Shown: piece after piece, positions 43,645-52,051 of the stretch | How positions within the stretch are numbered: the first letter of the stretch is position 1 | Layout: every line of letters starts with the position of its first letter | Assembly: GCA_964447145.1 (NCBI GenBank) | Contig: CAYURW010000001.1 | Coordinates: forward strand, 13,752 to 77,751 | Origin: BRH-c25 sp964447145 | GTDB taxonomy: Bacteria > Bacillota > Clostridia > Lutisporales > Lutisporaceae | Direction of reading: 5' to 3' | Length of the DNA stretch: 64,000 nucleotides | Program-made: the position numbers and the translations under genes | Notes under the pieces: model-generated | What the model was told of the DNA's origin: nothing | The model's input: only the letters and a program-made list of their open reading frames with translations | Database searches by the model: none

Positions 43645-44550
43645 ATGATTGCAGCCTTGATTATTGCTGCCGGAAGAACCAAACGCAGGGCCAGGTTTGA
43701 ACCATTAAAAGAAGTAGGAACTATCACGGCGATACAGCGTATTGTTATGGTGTTTAAGCGTGCCGGCATAGAACGTATTGTGGTTGTATGCGACAGAGAA
43801 AAAACAGAAAAGCTTGCGGCTCATATGGATGTGGTATATTTATATAACAACAAGAATGCCGAAATGCTGGACAATGTAAAAATCGGTCTTGCCTATTTAC
43901 AGGATAAATGTACGGCGGCATTGATTACCCACACAGAGGTACCCTTGTTTTCAATTAAAACAGTACAAACACTTATGGAGGCAAAAGGGGAGATATGTAT
44001 ACCTTCTTACCGAGGTAACACAGGCCACCCAATGCTTTTACCTGCGGAGCATTTTCATATGGTTTTGTCGTACTTTGGTGATGGCGGCCTCGCCGAGGCA
44101 GTGGAAAAATCCGGTCTGAGGCGTCATATTGTAGATGTGCCGGATAAAGGCATCATTACAGGACTGCAAGCCTCAGAGGATTATACGCACTTGCCCTCTG
44201 GACACAACCTAACTCAACTGCATCCGGAGATTAGAATTCGCCTTGTAAAAGAAAAGCCATGCTTCGGTCCCGGTGCCTACCATCTTCTGCAATTGACAGA
44301 GGAGACGAATTCCCTGCGTCAGGCATGCCTTCACATGGGCATATCCTATAGTAAAGGAAGAACAATCATATCACAGATTGAACAGCAATTGGGTTATTCT
44401 GTAATAGAAAGCCGGCAGGGAGGCAAGACTGGCGGGTATTCCACCGTAACAAAAAAAGGCAAGGAATTGATGCTGACCTACACCGAATTCTGTGGGGAGG
44501 CAATGCAATGCGTACAGTCATTGTTCGAAAGGTTTTTTGATAAAAGGTGA
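43645..44550 (+). CDS. MobA/MocA-like nucleotidyltransferase fused to ModE-type HTH
   Basis: About 301 aa. Residues 1-190 have the NTP-transferase fold (IAALIIAAGRTKRR near the start, IERIVVVCD, NVKIGLAYL, YRGNTGHPMLLP). Residues ~205-300 are a ModE/LysR-like winged helix (FGPGAYHLLQLTEETNSLRQACLHMGISYSKGRTIISQIEQQLGYSVIESRQGG). In active MobA/MocA the loop after AAG reads like S-x-R-M-G-x-x-K; here it is RTKRRARFEPLKEVG, with the usual Met-Gly missing and Glu near the Lys position. The enzymatic half may therefore be a sensor. The context supports a molybdenum/tungsten regulator. The second ATG (43645) has better spacing from AGGAG than ATG 43639. Confidence 0.82.
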   Translation: MIAALIIAAGRTKRRARFEPLKEVGTITAIQRIVMVFKRAGIERIVVVCDREKTEKLAAHMDVVYLYNNKNAEMLDNVKIGLAYLQDKCTAALITHTEVPLFSIKTVQTLMEAKGEICIPSYRGNTGHPMLLPAEHFHMVLSYFGDGGLAEAVEKSGLRRHIVDVPDKGIITGLQASEDYTHLPSGHNLTQLHPEIRIRLVKEKPCFGPGAYHLLQLTEETNSLRQACLHMGISYSKGRTIISQIEQQLGYSVIESRQGGKTGGYSTVTKKGKELMLTYTEFCGEAMQCVQSLFERFFDKR

Positions 44551-45066
44551 ATCCGGGTCAAAGTGTTGCAGGGCATCTAATATTTGTTTTTCCAATGTAT
44601 TACGATTATAGACATTTACATTAAAAACCAATGCATTTTGATGTGAAAGCACACTCCTTAAGAAGGGAGTGTCCACTGTTTTGACTGCTGCAAGTACGAA
44701 ATATGGGCCGTCCAGTATGCGCAGTACAGCATCGCAAAAGATCATTTCCCCAGACTCAATAAACCCAAGCTCATCCATAAGTACAATAGAACCGGACGGG
44801 ATATCCATAAGCAGTGCTGCCCCCAAATTATCAAACACACCTTCGTTAATCCTGATTCCATTGGCTGAGCATAATGCTGCAGTATTCTTATCAGAATATG
44901 TCTTTTCACCGGTTGCCTGATGAATATAAACCTGGTCTCTTCCTATAGCCTTCGCATCCGTTTTCTCTGTCCGAAAACCAAACACAGGCAGCCTTGTCCT
45001 GTGTAACAGCTTGCTGATCAAAGTTGATTTTCCGACACCAATATCTCCGATGACCAATATATGCAT
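44518..45066 (-). CDS. Small P-loop NTPase (THEP1/NTPase_1-like)
   Basis: 182 aa. P-loop GDIGVGKSTLISKLL at the N-terminus, then LPVFGFRTEK, matching the VxGFxTxE element of the nucleoside-triphosphatase THEP1 family. Walker B-like IVLMDELGFIESG and the C-terminal strand FVLAAVKTVDTPFL follow. Relatives occur beside molybdenum cofactor genes, which agrees with the neighbours. ATG 45066 follows GGAAGGA. Its last 33 bp overlap the 3' end of the convergent MobA-ModE fusion gene. Confidence 0.78.
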   Translation of the reverse strand: MHILVIGDIGVGKSTLISKLLHRTRLPVFGFRTEKTDAKAIGRDQVYIHQATGEKTYSDKNTAALCSANGIRINEGVFDNLGAALLMDIPSGSIVLMDELGFIESGEMIFCDAVLRILDGPYFVLAAVKTVDTPFLRSVLSHQNALVFNVNVYNRNTLEKQILDALQHFDPDSPFIKKPFEQ

Positions 45067-45105
45067 ATAAAAGTCCTTCCTATGTAAAATGAGGATAGTA
45101 TATTA

Positions 45106-47888
45106 TCATTTTGCTCCCTTTTGATCGTTCCTCTTATCTTTTACTCTTTCAATTGCTTTCAACACTTCTTGTGTAATAAAGGGATCAAACTGCGTCCCAC
45201 TGCAGGCAATCAGCTCCTCAACAGCCTCATCAGTGCCGATTGCCTTATGATATGGCCTGTCATTGGTCATTGCATCGTATGAGTCAACAATGGAAACTAT
45301 TCTCGAAAGCAAGGGTATGTCCTCCCCTTTCAACCCCTGGGGGTACCCCTTGCCGTCCCATCTCTCATGATGGCACAATATCAGGTCCGCTATATGAACA
45401 AGCTCCGGTGAAGCAACGGCTATCCTGTATCCTATCTCACAGTGGCCCTTCATCACATTCCATTCCTCTTTTGTCAGCTTGCCCGGTTTGCCCAGGATAT
45501 GGTCGGGTATGGCAATTTTGCCTATATCGTGGAGCATTGCAAGCAGTGAGAGTTCATCCATCTCATTTTGGTGAAGCTCCATTATTTTCCCGACTTCCAT
45601 TGAAACATCCTTCATCCTCTGAGCATGAGCCTCTGTTTCATCGGTCCTTTCCTCCAGTGTCTTTTTTAAGGAACTAATTATAGAGCTTCTTATACTTCTG
45701 CTTTCCACCAGCTTGTTATTATACATCCTATCCTCTGCAAGCCTGTACACAACTTCGGTTTTCTGATTCTTATCCGTTTTGACGGCGGCCCCCAGAGCGA
45801 TGCTTGGTTGTATCATCTCTTCCCGGTAAGAGCTGCACATCTTCTTCATGCTGATAACAATTGCATTTATTCTTTCTATGCTGGTATTTGGAAGAATAGC
45901 GGCAAATTCATCCCCTCCGGTACGGGCAATTATTGCCTCACTCCCGCAGCTGTTTTTAAATATCTCCGCTATGCTTTTCAACAGGTTGTCTCCCTTCTCA
46001 TGTCCAAAAATATCATTTATCATTTTTAATCCATTGGAGTCACCCATTATTATTCCAAGAGGAAGATGCCTTTCGTCATCGAGGAATTTCATGGCTTTTT
46101 CAAAATATTCCCTGTTATAAAGTCCCGTCATGCTGTCATGATATCCCAGGTATCTTATTTCATCCTCTCTCATCTTTTCAAGGGTAATATCCCTGAACAC
46201 GGCCACGACCCCCATGATAATGCCGCTCTTGTCCTTGATCAGGGCCTCATTGCTTGATATATATCTTTTGCTTCCGTCCCTTGATATAAGGGCTCTATAG
46301 TTTTCATGCCCCCGGCTGTCCCTGTCCTCTATGTCTTTATACGGTATATCTCCCGGTATATCTCCCGGTATATCTCCCGGTATTTCTCCCAGTATTTCTT
46401 CCTTCTTCTCGATAAAGGTTTTCATTACCTCTGAAAACAGCTTCCCGCTTGCCTCCTCCTGTGTCCAGCCCGTCAATGTTTCTGCCATTTTATTCATTAT
46501 TACTATCCGATTTTTTGTGTTGGCAGTTATTACCGCATCCCCTATAGAGTGAAGGGTTGTCTTAAAAAACTCCCTTTCNNNNNNNNNNTTTCCCATTTTT
46601 TCATTTCCGTTATGTTCCTGCTGGATCCTACAATCTGCACTACCTTTCCCTCCTGAATTATAGGTGAAAGAAGCGTCTGCCACACTTTCCAGATCCCTGT
46701 GGCTTTTTTGGTCTCTTCATAGGTTAAGGTTTTTTTTGCAGCAATACAGTCCATATAGTGGCCTACTATCTCATCCCCAAACTCCTTACCGTGCAAATCC
46801 TGAGGTGTCATACCCCTGACAATATCGGTCGGTATACCTACATCCAGCTCATAGCCTTTATTTATCATATCATATGTAAAGTATTTTTCGTCTTTGACGT
46901 TAATTAGGAACATTGCATCCTGACTGCCATTAAAAATCGTCATGTATTCACGGCCTATCTTCGCAATTTCTTCCTGGGCCTTATTTCGAAAAAGCGCTAT
47001 CCCCAGTTGGCTGGCAAACAACTCAACAAAATCTGAGTTTTCCAGTGAATCTCCATTTTTTATGGCAAACAAAAGAGAGCCCAGGAACTCACCATTATGG
47101 TTGACCCCCAATGTGAAAAATGTCCCTATATTTAACTTTTCCTCAAGTACACCATCGATGTCCTTGGTAAAACCATGTTTGCGATAGTATGCTATTTTCC
47201 TTATATTAATAAGCTTTTTTGACAGCATCTCTTCTTTTTCTTTTTCATCCAGATCCCAGAATCTGCCCAAAACCCTAAAACCCAACATATCGAGCACCTG
47301 GTGAACATTTTTATCAAAGGTTGAAAAACCGCGGGTAACGATCCTTTTTTTCTGCCTGTCAAATATATTTAGTATAACAAATAATGCACCGGATAACCTT
47401 AGTAATTCCTCCGCCAAATGTTGATAATCAAAATTACCGGCTGCGGACTCTTCAAGCCTTTCAAAGGACTTACACAAAATATTGATCTTTTCCGATCTGC
47501 TTTTAATATCCGTAATATCCTGAAATACCAGTAATATACATTCTCTTGTATTCCTATAATTGTTGACCCTGTACCATTTTTCGTGTTCTCCCAAATAATA
47601 CTCGAATCTATCATCATCTTCTGCTGTGTCTATCCAACTGCAGATGTCAATTATGCCGTTTTCCCCGCCCCCAATCAACTTGTCGAAAAAAACCTCTGTA
47701 ATTCTTTTCCCCTTCAACTGCTCTGCTGTCACGCCGATAAGCTGTTCGAAAGCCTTATTTGCTTCAACAATTTTATAATCAACTGTGCCTCCCCGGCCAT
47801 CATCGATTCTTTCTAAGTACACAAATCCATCTGGTATGTTTTTTACTAAATATAAATAGTCGCAATCGTTGTATTTTTCTTTCATCAT
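45106..47888 (-). CDS. PAS-GAF-PAS-PAS-GGDEF-HD-GYP signalling protein, split only by a 10-N gap
   Basis: The gap at 46579-46588 divides one open frame. Its flanks share TTTC; collapsing them gives MKKWEREFF and a continuous 923-codon gene (~922 aa). Order: PAS (~1-130), GAF-like (~140-305, FFTLGVNHNGEFLGSLLFAI), PAS (~310-440), PAS (~440-590, HSIGDAVITANTKNRIVIMN), GGDEF (~600-745, RTGGDEFAAIL intact, no RxxD inhibitory site seen) and HD-GYP (~755-915, HDIGKIAIPD, HHERWDGKGYP). It may both make and degrade cyclic di-GMP. A 12-bp repeat encodes four GDIP/GEIP units in the third PAS. ATG 47888 follows GGAGG. No transmembrane segment. Confidence 0.88.
46343..46402 (-). repeat. 12-bp tandem repeat encoding Gly-Asp-Ile-Pro units
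   Basis: On the plus strand TATCTCCCGG recurs every 12 bp four times, with two weaker copies (TATTTCTCCC). It encodes GEIPGDIPGDIPGDIP in a PAS loop. Its length is a multiple of 12, so copy-number change keeps the frame. Confidence 0.85.
46579..46588. other. Assembly gap (10 N) with overlapping flanks
   Basis: TTTC ends the left flank and begins the right flank. Merging them restores a continuous coding frame across the PAS domain junction. Confidence 0.8.
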
Positions 47889-48095
47889 ACTATATATCCT
47901 CCATTCTTATTTTACAGCTCTATTATATTGTGAGTCACTGTACTGAGCAGCACAATAAATTAAGCTATTAATCCAAATGTAGGAAATTACCGTTTTATAT
48001 CCCTTTATTCATTATAACATCTATTTTTTATATATAACTATAAAAAGAACACTTTATTGTTTATTTTGGAATAATACTGAAAAAATATTATAGAG

Positions 48096-48833
48096 TTATT
48101 GACTGTTTCCAAACCGAAGACCGTATTTTGTTTTTATCCTATCTGTTTTCTTAATCATTGGCAGGGAAAGGAAATACAGAAAAAATACTGTAGATGCAGC
48201 ATGTATCAGATCAAACCAAAATCCGGTTATATATACTGCTATCAACGCCTTCCATGAGAATTTATTTAGTGAAATCAAAAGAGAGCCTATATTAATAATG
48301 CCCCCATAAATAAAAAAGGTGGCCCATCCGCCGAATAGGCATAAAGACAATCTGGTTTTTTTCAGGAACCCCCTTTTATAAAGAAAACCCGCCAGAAATC
48401 CTATAATGCCAAAGCAGAACATTTGCCACGGTGTCCAGGGACCCTGTCCGAAAAAAAAGTTAGAAACAAATCCGGCCGCCGCCCCCGTAAGAAAACCGGG
48501 CTCTGCGCCAAAACATACACCGGATATTATCACAATTGCCACAACTGGTTTAAACTGAGGCAGCATGAAAAACGCTCCCCGCCCCGCAACAGCAATAGCT
48601 GAAAAAACCGCAACAATAATAAGCTCCCTTGCCTGGGGCTTACTGCTTTCAAATGCCATAAGAAAAGGAACCATAGTATAAAATATAATTAAAAGGCTAA
48701 TAAAATAGTATTTTCTGTCGCCAAGGCAAAATGTGCCAATAAGTATTGTAGCGGGAATTATGATTAAAATTAGTATTGCAGAAAGCAATGCTCTTGTTGC
48801 CGGAGGCCTGTTATTTAACCGCTCCTTTTGCAT
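48096..48833 (-). CDS. ECF transporter S component, predicted cobalamin/corrinoid-specific
   Basis: 245 aa, six or so hydrophobic helices. AVFSAIAVAGRGAFFMLPQFKPVVAIVIISGVCFGAEPGFLTGAAAGFVSNFFFGQGPWTPWQM is the typical ECF S-component core (A/G-rich helices facing EcfT and the substrate pocket). The N-terminal ~70 residues add two extra helices. Specificity is inferred from the cobalamin riboswitch that heads the operon and from DUF4430 neighbours; the sequence alone does not prove it. It overlaps the ATPase gene by 19 bp and is the last gene of the operon. Confidence 0.8.
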   Translation of the reverse strand: MQKERLNNRPPATRALLSAILILIIIPATILIGTFCLGDRKYYFISLLIIFYTMVPFLMAFESSKPQARELIIVAVFSAIAVAGRGAFFMLPQFKPVVAIVIISGVCFGAEPGFLTGAAAGFVSNFFFGQGPWTPWQMFCFGIIGFLAGFLYKRGFLKKTRLSLCLFGGWATFFIYGGIINIGSLLISLNKFSWKALIAVYITGFWFDLIHAASTVFFLYFLSLPMIKKTDRIKTKYGLRFGNSQ

Positions 48834-50458
48834 AAATCAATCACATCCTCTACCGTTACCGCCTCCGGATGCATATGTCTTACCATGCGGTTTGCTGCAG
48901 TAGTATAAAAACTGTTCCCGGCGAAAAAATCCCCGGCTTTACGGATTGTTACCATACTGCCCTCGAATAACAAGGCACATATGTCCCCATGTTTGGCACA
49001 AAATTCTATATCGTGGGATACCATAATTATGGTCAGGCCGCAGAGAGTTAAAGATTTTAGGATCCTTGCCAGGTTTTCCTTAAAAAAGCTATCCAAACCC
49101 TTAGTCGGTTCATCGAGCAATAATATTTCAGGTTCCGTTAATAGCACCTTGGCAAGTGCTGCCCTCTGCTGTTCACCTCCGCTCAAATCGTAAGGATGCA
49201 TAGAAAGTAAGTCATTTAGTTTTGTAATATCGGCTATTTTTGTTATTTTTTCTTGCTTTTCACTCTCAGTTAGTTTTTCTCCGGATATCATCTCAAGTAA
49301 ATCTTCTTTAACTGTGCTTTTTACGAACAAGCACTGGGGGTTTTGAGGCAGCATTGCCGTCAACCTTTCGCTGCCCTTAGCTCTTATTATAACTTTACCC
49401 CTGTATGGAACCTCAATGCCGCTTATAACTGATAATGCTGTTGTTTTGCCTGTGCCATTGCCCCCCAGAATGCAATAAAACTCCCCTTCCCCTACTTTCA
49501 GGGATAAACCCCTTAAAACATCCGGCGAATTTTTGTCATATCTGAACCAAACATCTTCCAATTCTACAACGGCGTTTTTTGCTGTGCCATTCTCTTTTTT
49601 ATTTGGGGATCCTTTATTAATACTCCTCCCCTTCATAAACAGGTCGAACCATATTCTTCCCTGATTTACCGTAATGGGGCAGGGCAAATCATTCTCAACC
49701 CCGGCATATATGCGCATTGCTGAGGTCATGGCACAAAACATGGGGTGCCCGGTTCTTCTTAATTTCTTCCCGGCTTCCTCGGGTATACCATCTGCAGCAA
49801 TAGAACCTTTGTCCATAACAACAAGGCGGTCCGACAAAGGTATTATATCTTCCAGGCGATGTTCAGCGATAATAATTGTAATACCTAATTCCCTGTTTAT
49901 TTTCTTTACTGTCTCAATAAAATCGGAGGCGGCAATAGGGTCCAGCTGAGACGTAGGTTCATCAAGGATCAATACCTTTGGCTGCATTACCATAACTCCG
50001 GCCAGACTCAGTATTTGTTTTTCCCCTCCCGAAAGCTCTGAGACTTTTTTGTAAAACCAGCTTTGAATGCCGAAATAGCTTGCCATTTCCGCTACCCGCA
50101 GGCGGATAGTGCTGTTGTCATAACCCAGGCTCTCCAGCCCAAAGGCCATTTCATGCCATACTTTGTCCATCACAATCTGATTGTCCGGGCTTTGAAACAC
50201 ATAGCCTATTTCTGATACTTGGGAGGCATAGGGTACCTCCGATAAAAGCCGTCCGTAATAATAAATCTCACCTTTTTTTTCCCCATGGGGCGCAAGTATA
50301 GTCTTTAAGTGCCTTATGAGAGTGCTTTTCCCTGAACCGGTTTCTCCACAAATCACAACAAATTCGCCGCTTTTTATAGTCAGGTCGACATTGGAGAGGG
50401 TATTTTTATTCATATTCGGATATGTAAAATTGAAATCCTTGATTTTATATGCTTCCAT
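48815..50458 (-). CDS. Fused double ECF ATPase (EcfA-EcfA' type)
   Basis: 547 aa with two complete ABC ATPase domains in tandem. Domain 1: Walker A GETGSGKST, signature LSGGEKQILSLAG, Walker B VLILDEPTSQLD, switch EHR. Domain 2 (from ~290): GGNGTGKTT, LSGGEQQRAALAK, ILLLDEPTKGLD, SHD. In most ECF systems these are two genes; the fusion occurs in some Firmicutes and archaea. ATG 50458 follows GGGAGG and lies inside the EcfT gene (49-bp overlap). Energises uptake with EcfT and the S component. Confidence 0.93.
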   Translation of the reverse strand: MEAYKIKDFNFTYPNMNKNTLSNVDLTIKSGEFVVICGETGSGKSTLIRHLKTILAPHGEKKGEIYYYGRLLSEVPYASQVSEIGYVFQSPDNQIVMDKVWHEMAFGLESLGYDNSTIRLRVAEMASYFGIQSWFYKKVSELSGGEKQILSLAGVMVMQPKVLILDEPTSQLDPIAASDFIETVKKINRELGITIIIAEHRLEDIIPLSDRLVVMDKGSIAADGIPEEAGKKLRRTGHPMFCAMTSAMRIYAGVENDLPCPITVNQGRIWFDLFMKGRSINKGSPNKKENGTAKNAVVELEDVWFRYDKNSPDVLRGLSLKVGEGEFYCILGGNGTGKTTALSVISGIEVPYRGKVIIRAKGSERLTAMLPQNPQCLFVKSTVKEDLLEMISGEKLTESEKQEKITKIADITKLNDLLSMHPYDLSGGEQQRAALAKVLLTEPEILLLDEPTKGLDSFFKENLARILKSLTLCGLTIIMVSHDIEFCAKHGDICALLFEGSMVTIRKAGDFFAGNSFYTTAANRMVRHMHPEAVTVEDVIDLCKRSG

Positions 50459-51321
50459 TTAACAGCCTCCCAAACATTCACAATAATAGGAATCATGTGC
50501 AATACTAAATAAGCTATGTAAATTATAACTTTAATAATCGTAATTTCAGGAAATCTTATTGAAGGAAAAAATATCATCCTGCCGTGTCCTGCCAGGTCCC
50601 CTGCCGACACTATCAGTGACGGAAGGATTATTGCCGGGAGCAATATTTTATCCCTCTTTTGGAATCTGAATATTGAAAAGCTTGTCCTCCCGGGCAGTCC
50701 GTATCCTCTGGCTTTCATAGAATCAGCTGTTTCAATCGCATTTTCCAATGCCCATGTACTAATTACAGATATAATATTAATGCCGTTTTGGGCCTTATGT
50801 ATCAAATTACCCTGGGATACATCCTTCCCGATACACTTTTGGGCCTTGGAGACAGCCTTTATTTGATCTGCATACCTGGGAACAAAACGCAATACCATGG
50901 AAAAAATCATTGATAAGGCGGGGATAATTTTGCCAAATAAATATATAAACTTGTCAGAGGTCATCACCGAATTATAACAGGAAAACCATAGGATAACGGT
51001 AATAAACGTCAATGACGATGAAATGCCATAAGCTATAGCTTCCAGGGTAACCGGATTTCCTCCCTTCAAATAAAACAATATGGTTGTCCCTTCGTGGTTG
51101 AAGGCCGGGTTGAGCACTGCCATGAAAATTATAGCAGAAAACATAAAATATATATTGTTTTTCAAGCCTTTCCTGCCCTTTAAGCCTGTTGAATATACAA
51201 GAGCAGCGGTAAGCGAAAATCCCTGGAACACAGGGTCTGTGTAAAACATGCCAAATGCTGTTACTGCTGTAAAGTATGCAAAATTTGTTACAGGATGAAA
51301 TTCAGAAAAGCTGTCCCTCAT
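50410..51321 (-). CDS. ECF transporter transmembrane protein EcfT (CbiQ family)
   Basis: 303 aa with about six hydrophobic helices. The coupling-helix motif ALENAIETADSMKARGYGLPGRTSF (A-R-G) and MIFSMVLRFVPRYADQIKAV are hallmarks of EcfT/CbiQ proteins. ATG 51321 overlaps the TGA of the DUF4430 gene (ATGA). Scaffold between the S component and the fused ATPase. Confidence 0.9.
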   Translation of the reverse strand: MRDSFSEFHPVTNFAYFTAVTAFGMFYTDPVFQGFSLTAALVYSTGLKGRKGLKNNIYFMFSAIIFMAVLNPAFNHEGTTILFYLKGGNPVTLEAIAYGISSSLTFITVILWFSCYNSVMTSDKFIYLFGKIIPALSMIFSMVLRFVPRYADQIKAVSKAQKCIGKDVSQGNLIHKAQNGINIISVISTWALENAIETADSMKARGYGLPGRTSFSIFRFQKRDKILLPAIILPSLIVSAGDLAGHGRMIFFPSIRFPEITIIKVIIYIAYLVLHMIPIIVNVWEAVKWKHIKSRISILHIRI

Positions 51322-52037
51322 CGTTCTCCGCCTCCCATATAAGAGCTTTCTCCTCCTATATCCCGGCCCAAATCACAGGTATATATCCAATGAATAGTGT
51401 CTCCATCCTTCGGCAGGTATTGACTGGCCCCATAGCCGGGAAACCGGTCATTGACCTTATACATCCAGCCGCTTAACTCCCCGCAGTCAAATTCATATAT
51501 ATTATTGATACCTTCAATATAATTGCTGTTATAGATGGGAGTTTTGACAAATTCCATGTGAACTTTCCTATTCCGCATTTCTCTCAGCAATATGTCAAAG
51601 GCCGATTCACCTTCACTGAATTCAACCTCCCTGGCGTAATAAACTATTCCATCTTCCGGCAGTACTCCAAGTTTGCTCTTATTAAACAGATCTATATTAT
51701 TCAGTATGGTTTCACAAGTTACTGACAAGGTGACCGTACTATGCTTTTTGTCATCAGTAATCAGGTCCGTTCCTTCTTCAAGTTCCGGTTTTTCCTTGGT
51801 AACAGGTTCTATATAATAATTAGTTTCTGCTGCCTCGTCGGGATCACCTTCTCCCTTAGTCCCTTCATATAATGTTGAATTCCCCTTGTCTGTCAAAGTC
51901 TCATCAATATATACTTCCGCAGGCCTTTGGTCATCCAGCGGAACGGCTCTGTTGTTTATGACCTTTCCGCCCACAGAAAGCGCAATAGTTAATATTGAAA
52001 TGATCAATATACCCGTTGTAAATCTTTTACTTTTCAC
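51318..52037 (-). CDS. Membrane-anchored DUF4430 (transcobalamin-like beta domain) protein
   Basis: About 239 aa. One N-terminal hydrophobic helix (FTTGILIISILTIALSVGG) serves as signal or anchor. A polar linker runs to ~95, then a DUF4430 domain: STVTLSVTCETILNN, FSEGESAFDILLREMR, YIEGINNIYEFDCGELSGWMYKVNDRFPGYGASQYLPKDGDTIHWIYTC. The last part is the beta-domain signature shared with animal transcobalamin/intrinsic factor (G-W-x-Y-x-V-N and DGD-x-I-x-W). GTG 52037 is 7 nt after AAAGGTG; TTG 52043 is the alternative. Sits between the giant surface protein and EcfT, so it is a plausible membrane-proximal corrinoid-binding component. Confidence 0.82.
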   Translation of the reverse strand: MKSKRFTTGILIISILTIALSVGGKVINNRAVPLDDQRPAEVYIDETLTDKGNSTLYEGTKGEGDPDEAAETNYYIEPVTKEKPELEEGTDLITDDKKHSTVTLSVTCETILNNIDLFNKSKLGVLPEDGIVYYAREVEFSEGESAFDILLREMRNRKVHMEFVKTPIYNSNYIEGINNIYEFDCGELSGWMYKVNDRFPGYGASQYLPKDGDTIHWIYTCDLGRDIGGESSYMGGGER

Positions 52038-52051
52038 TTGCAATCACCTTT

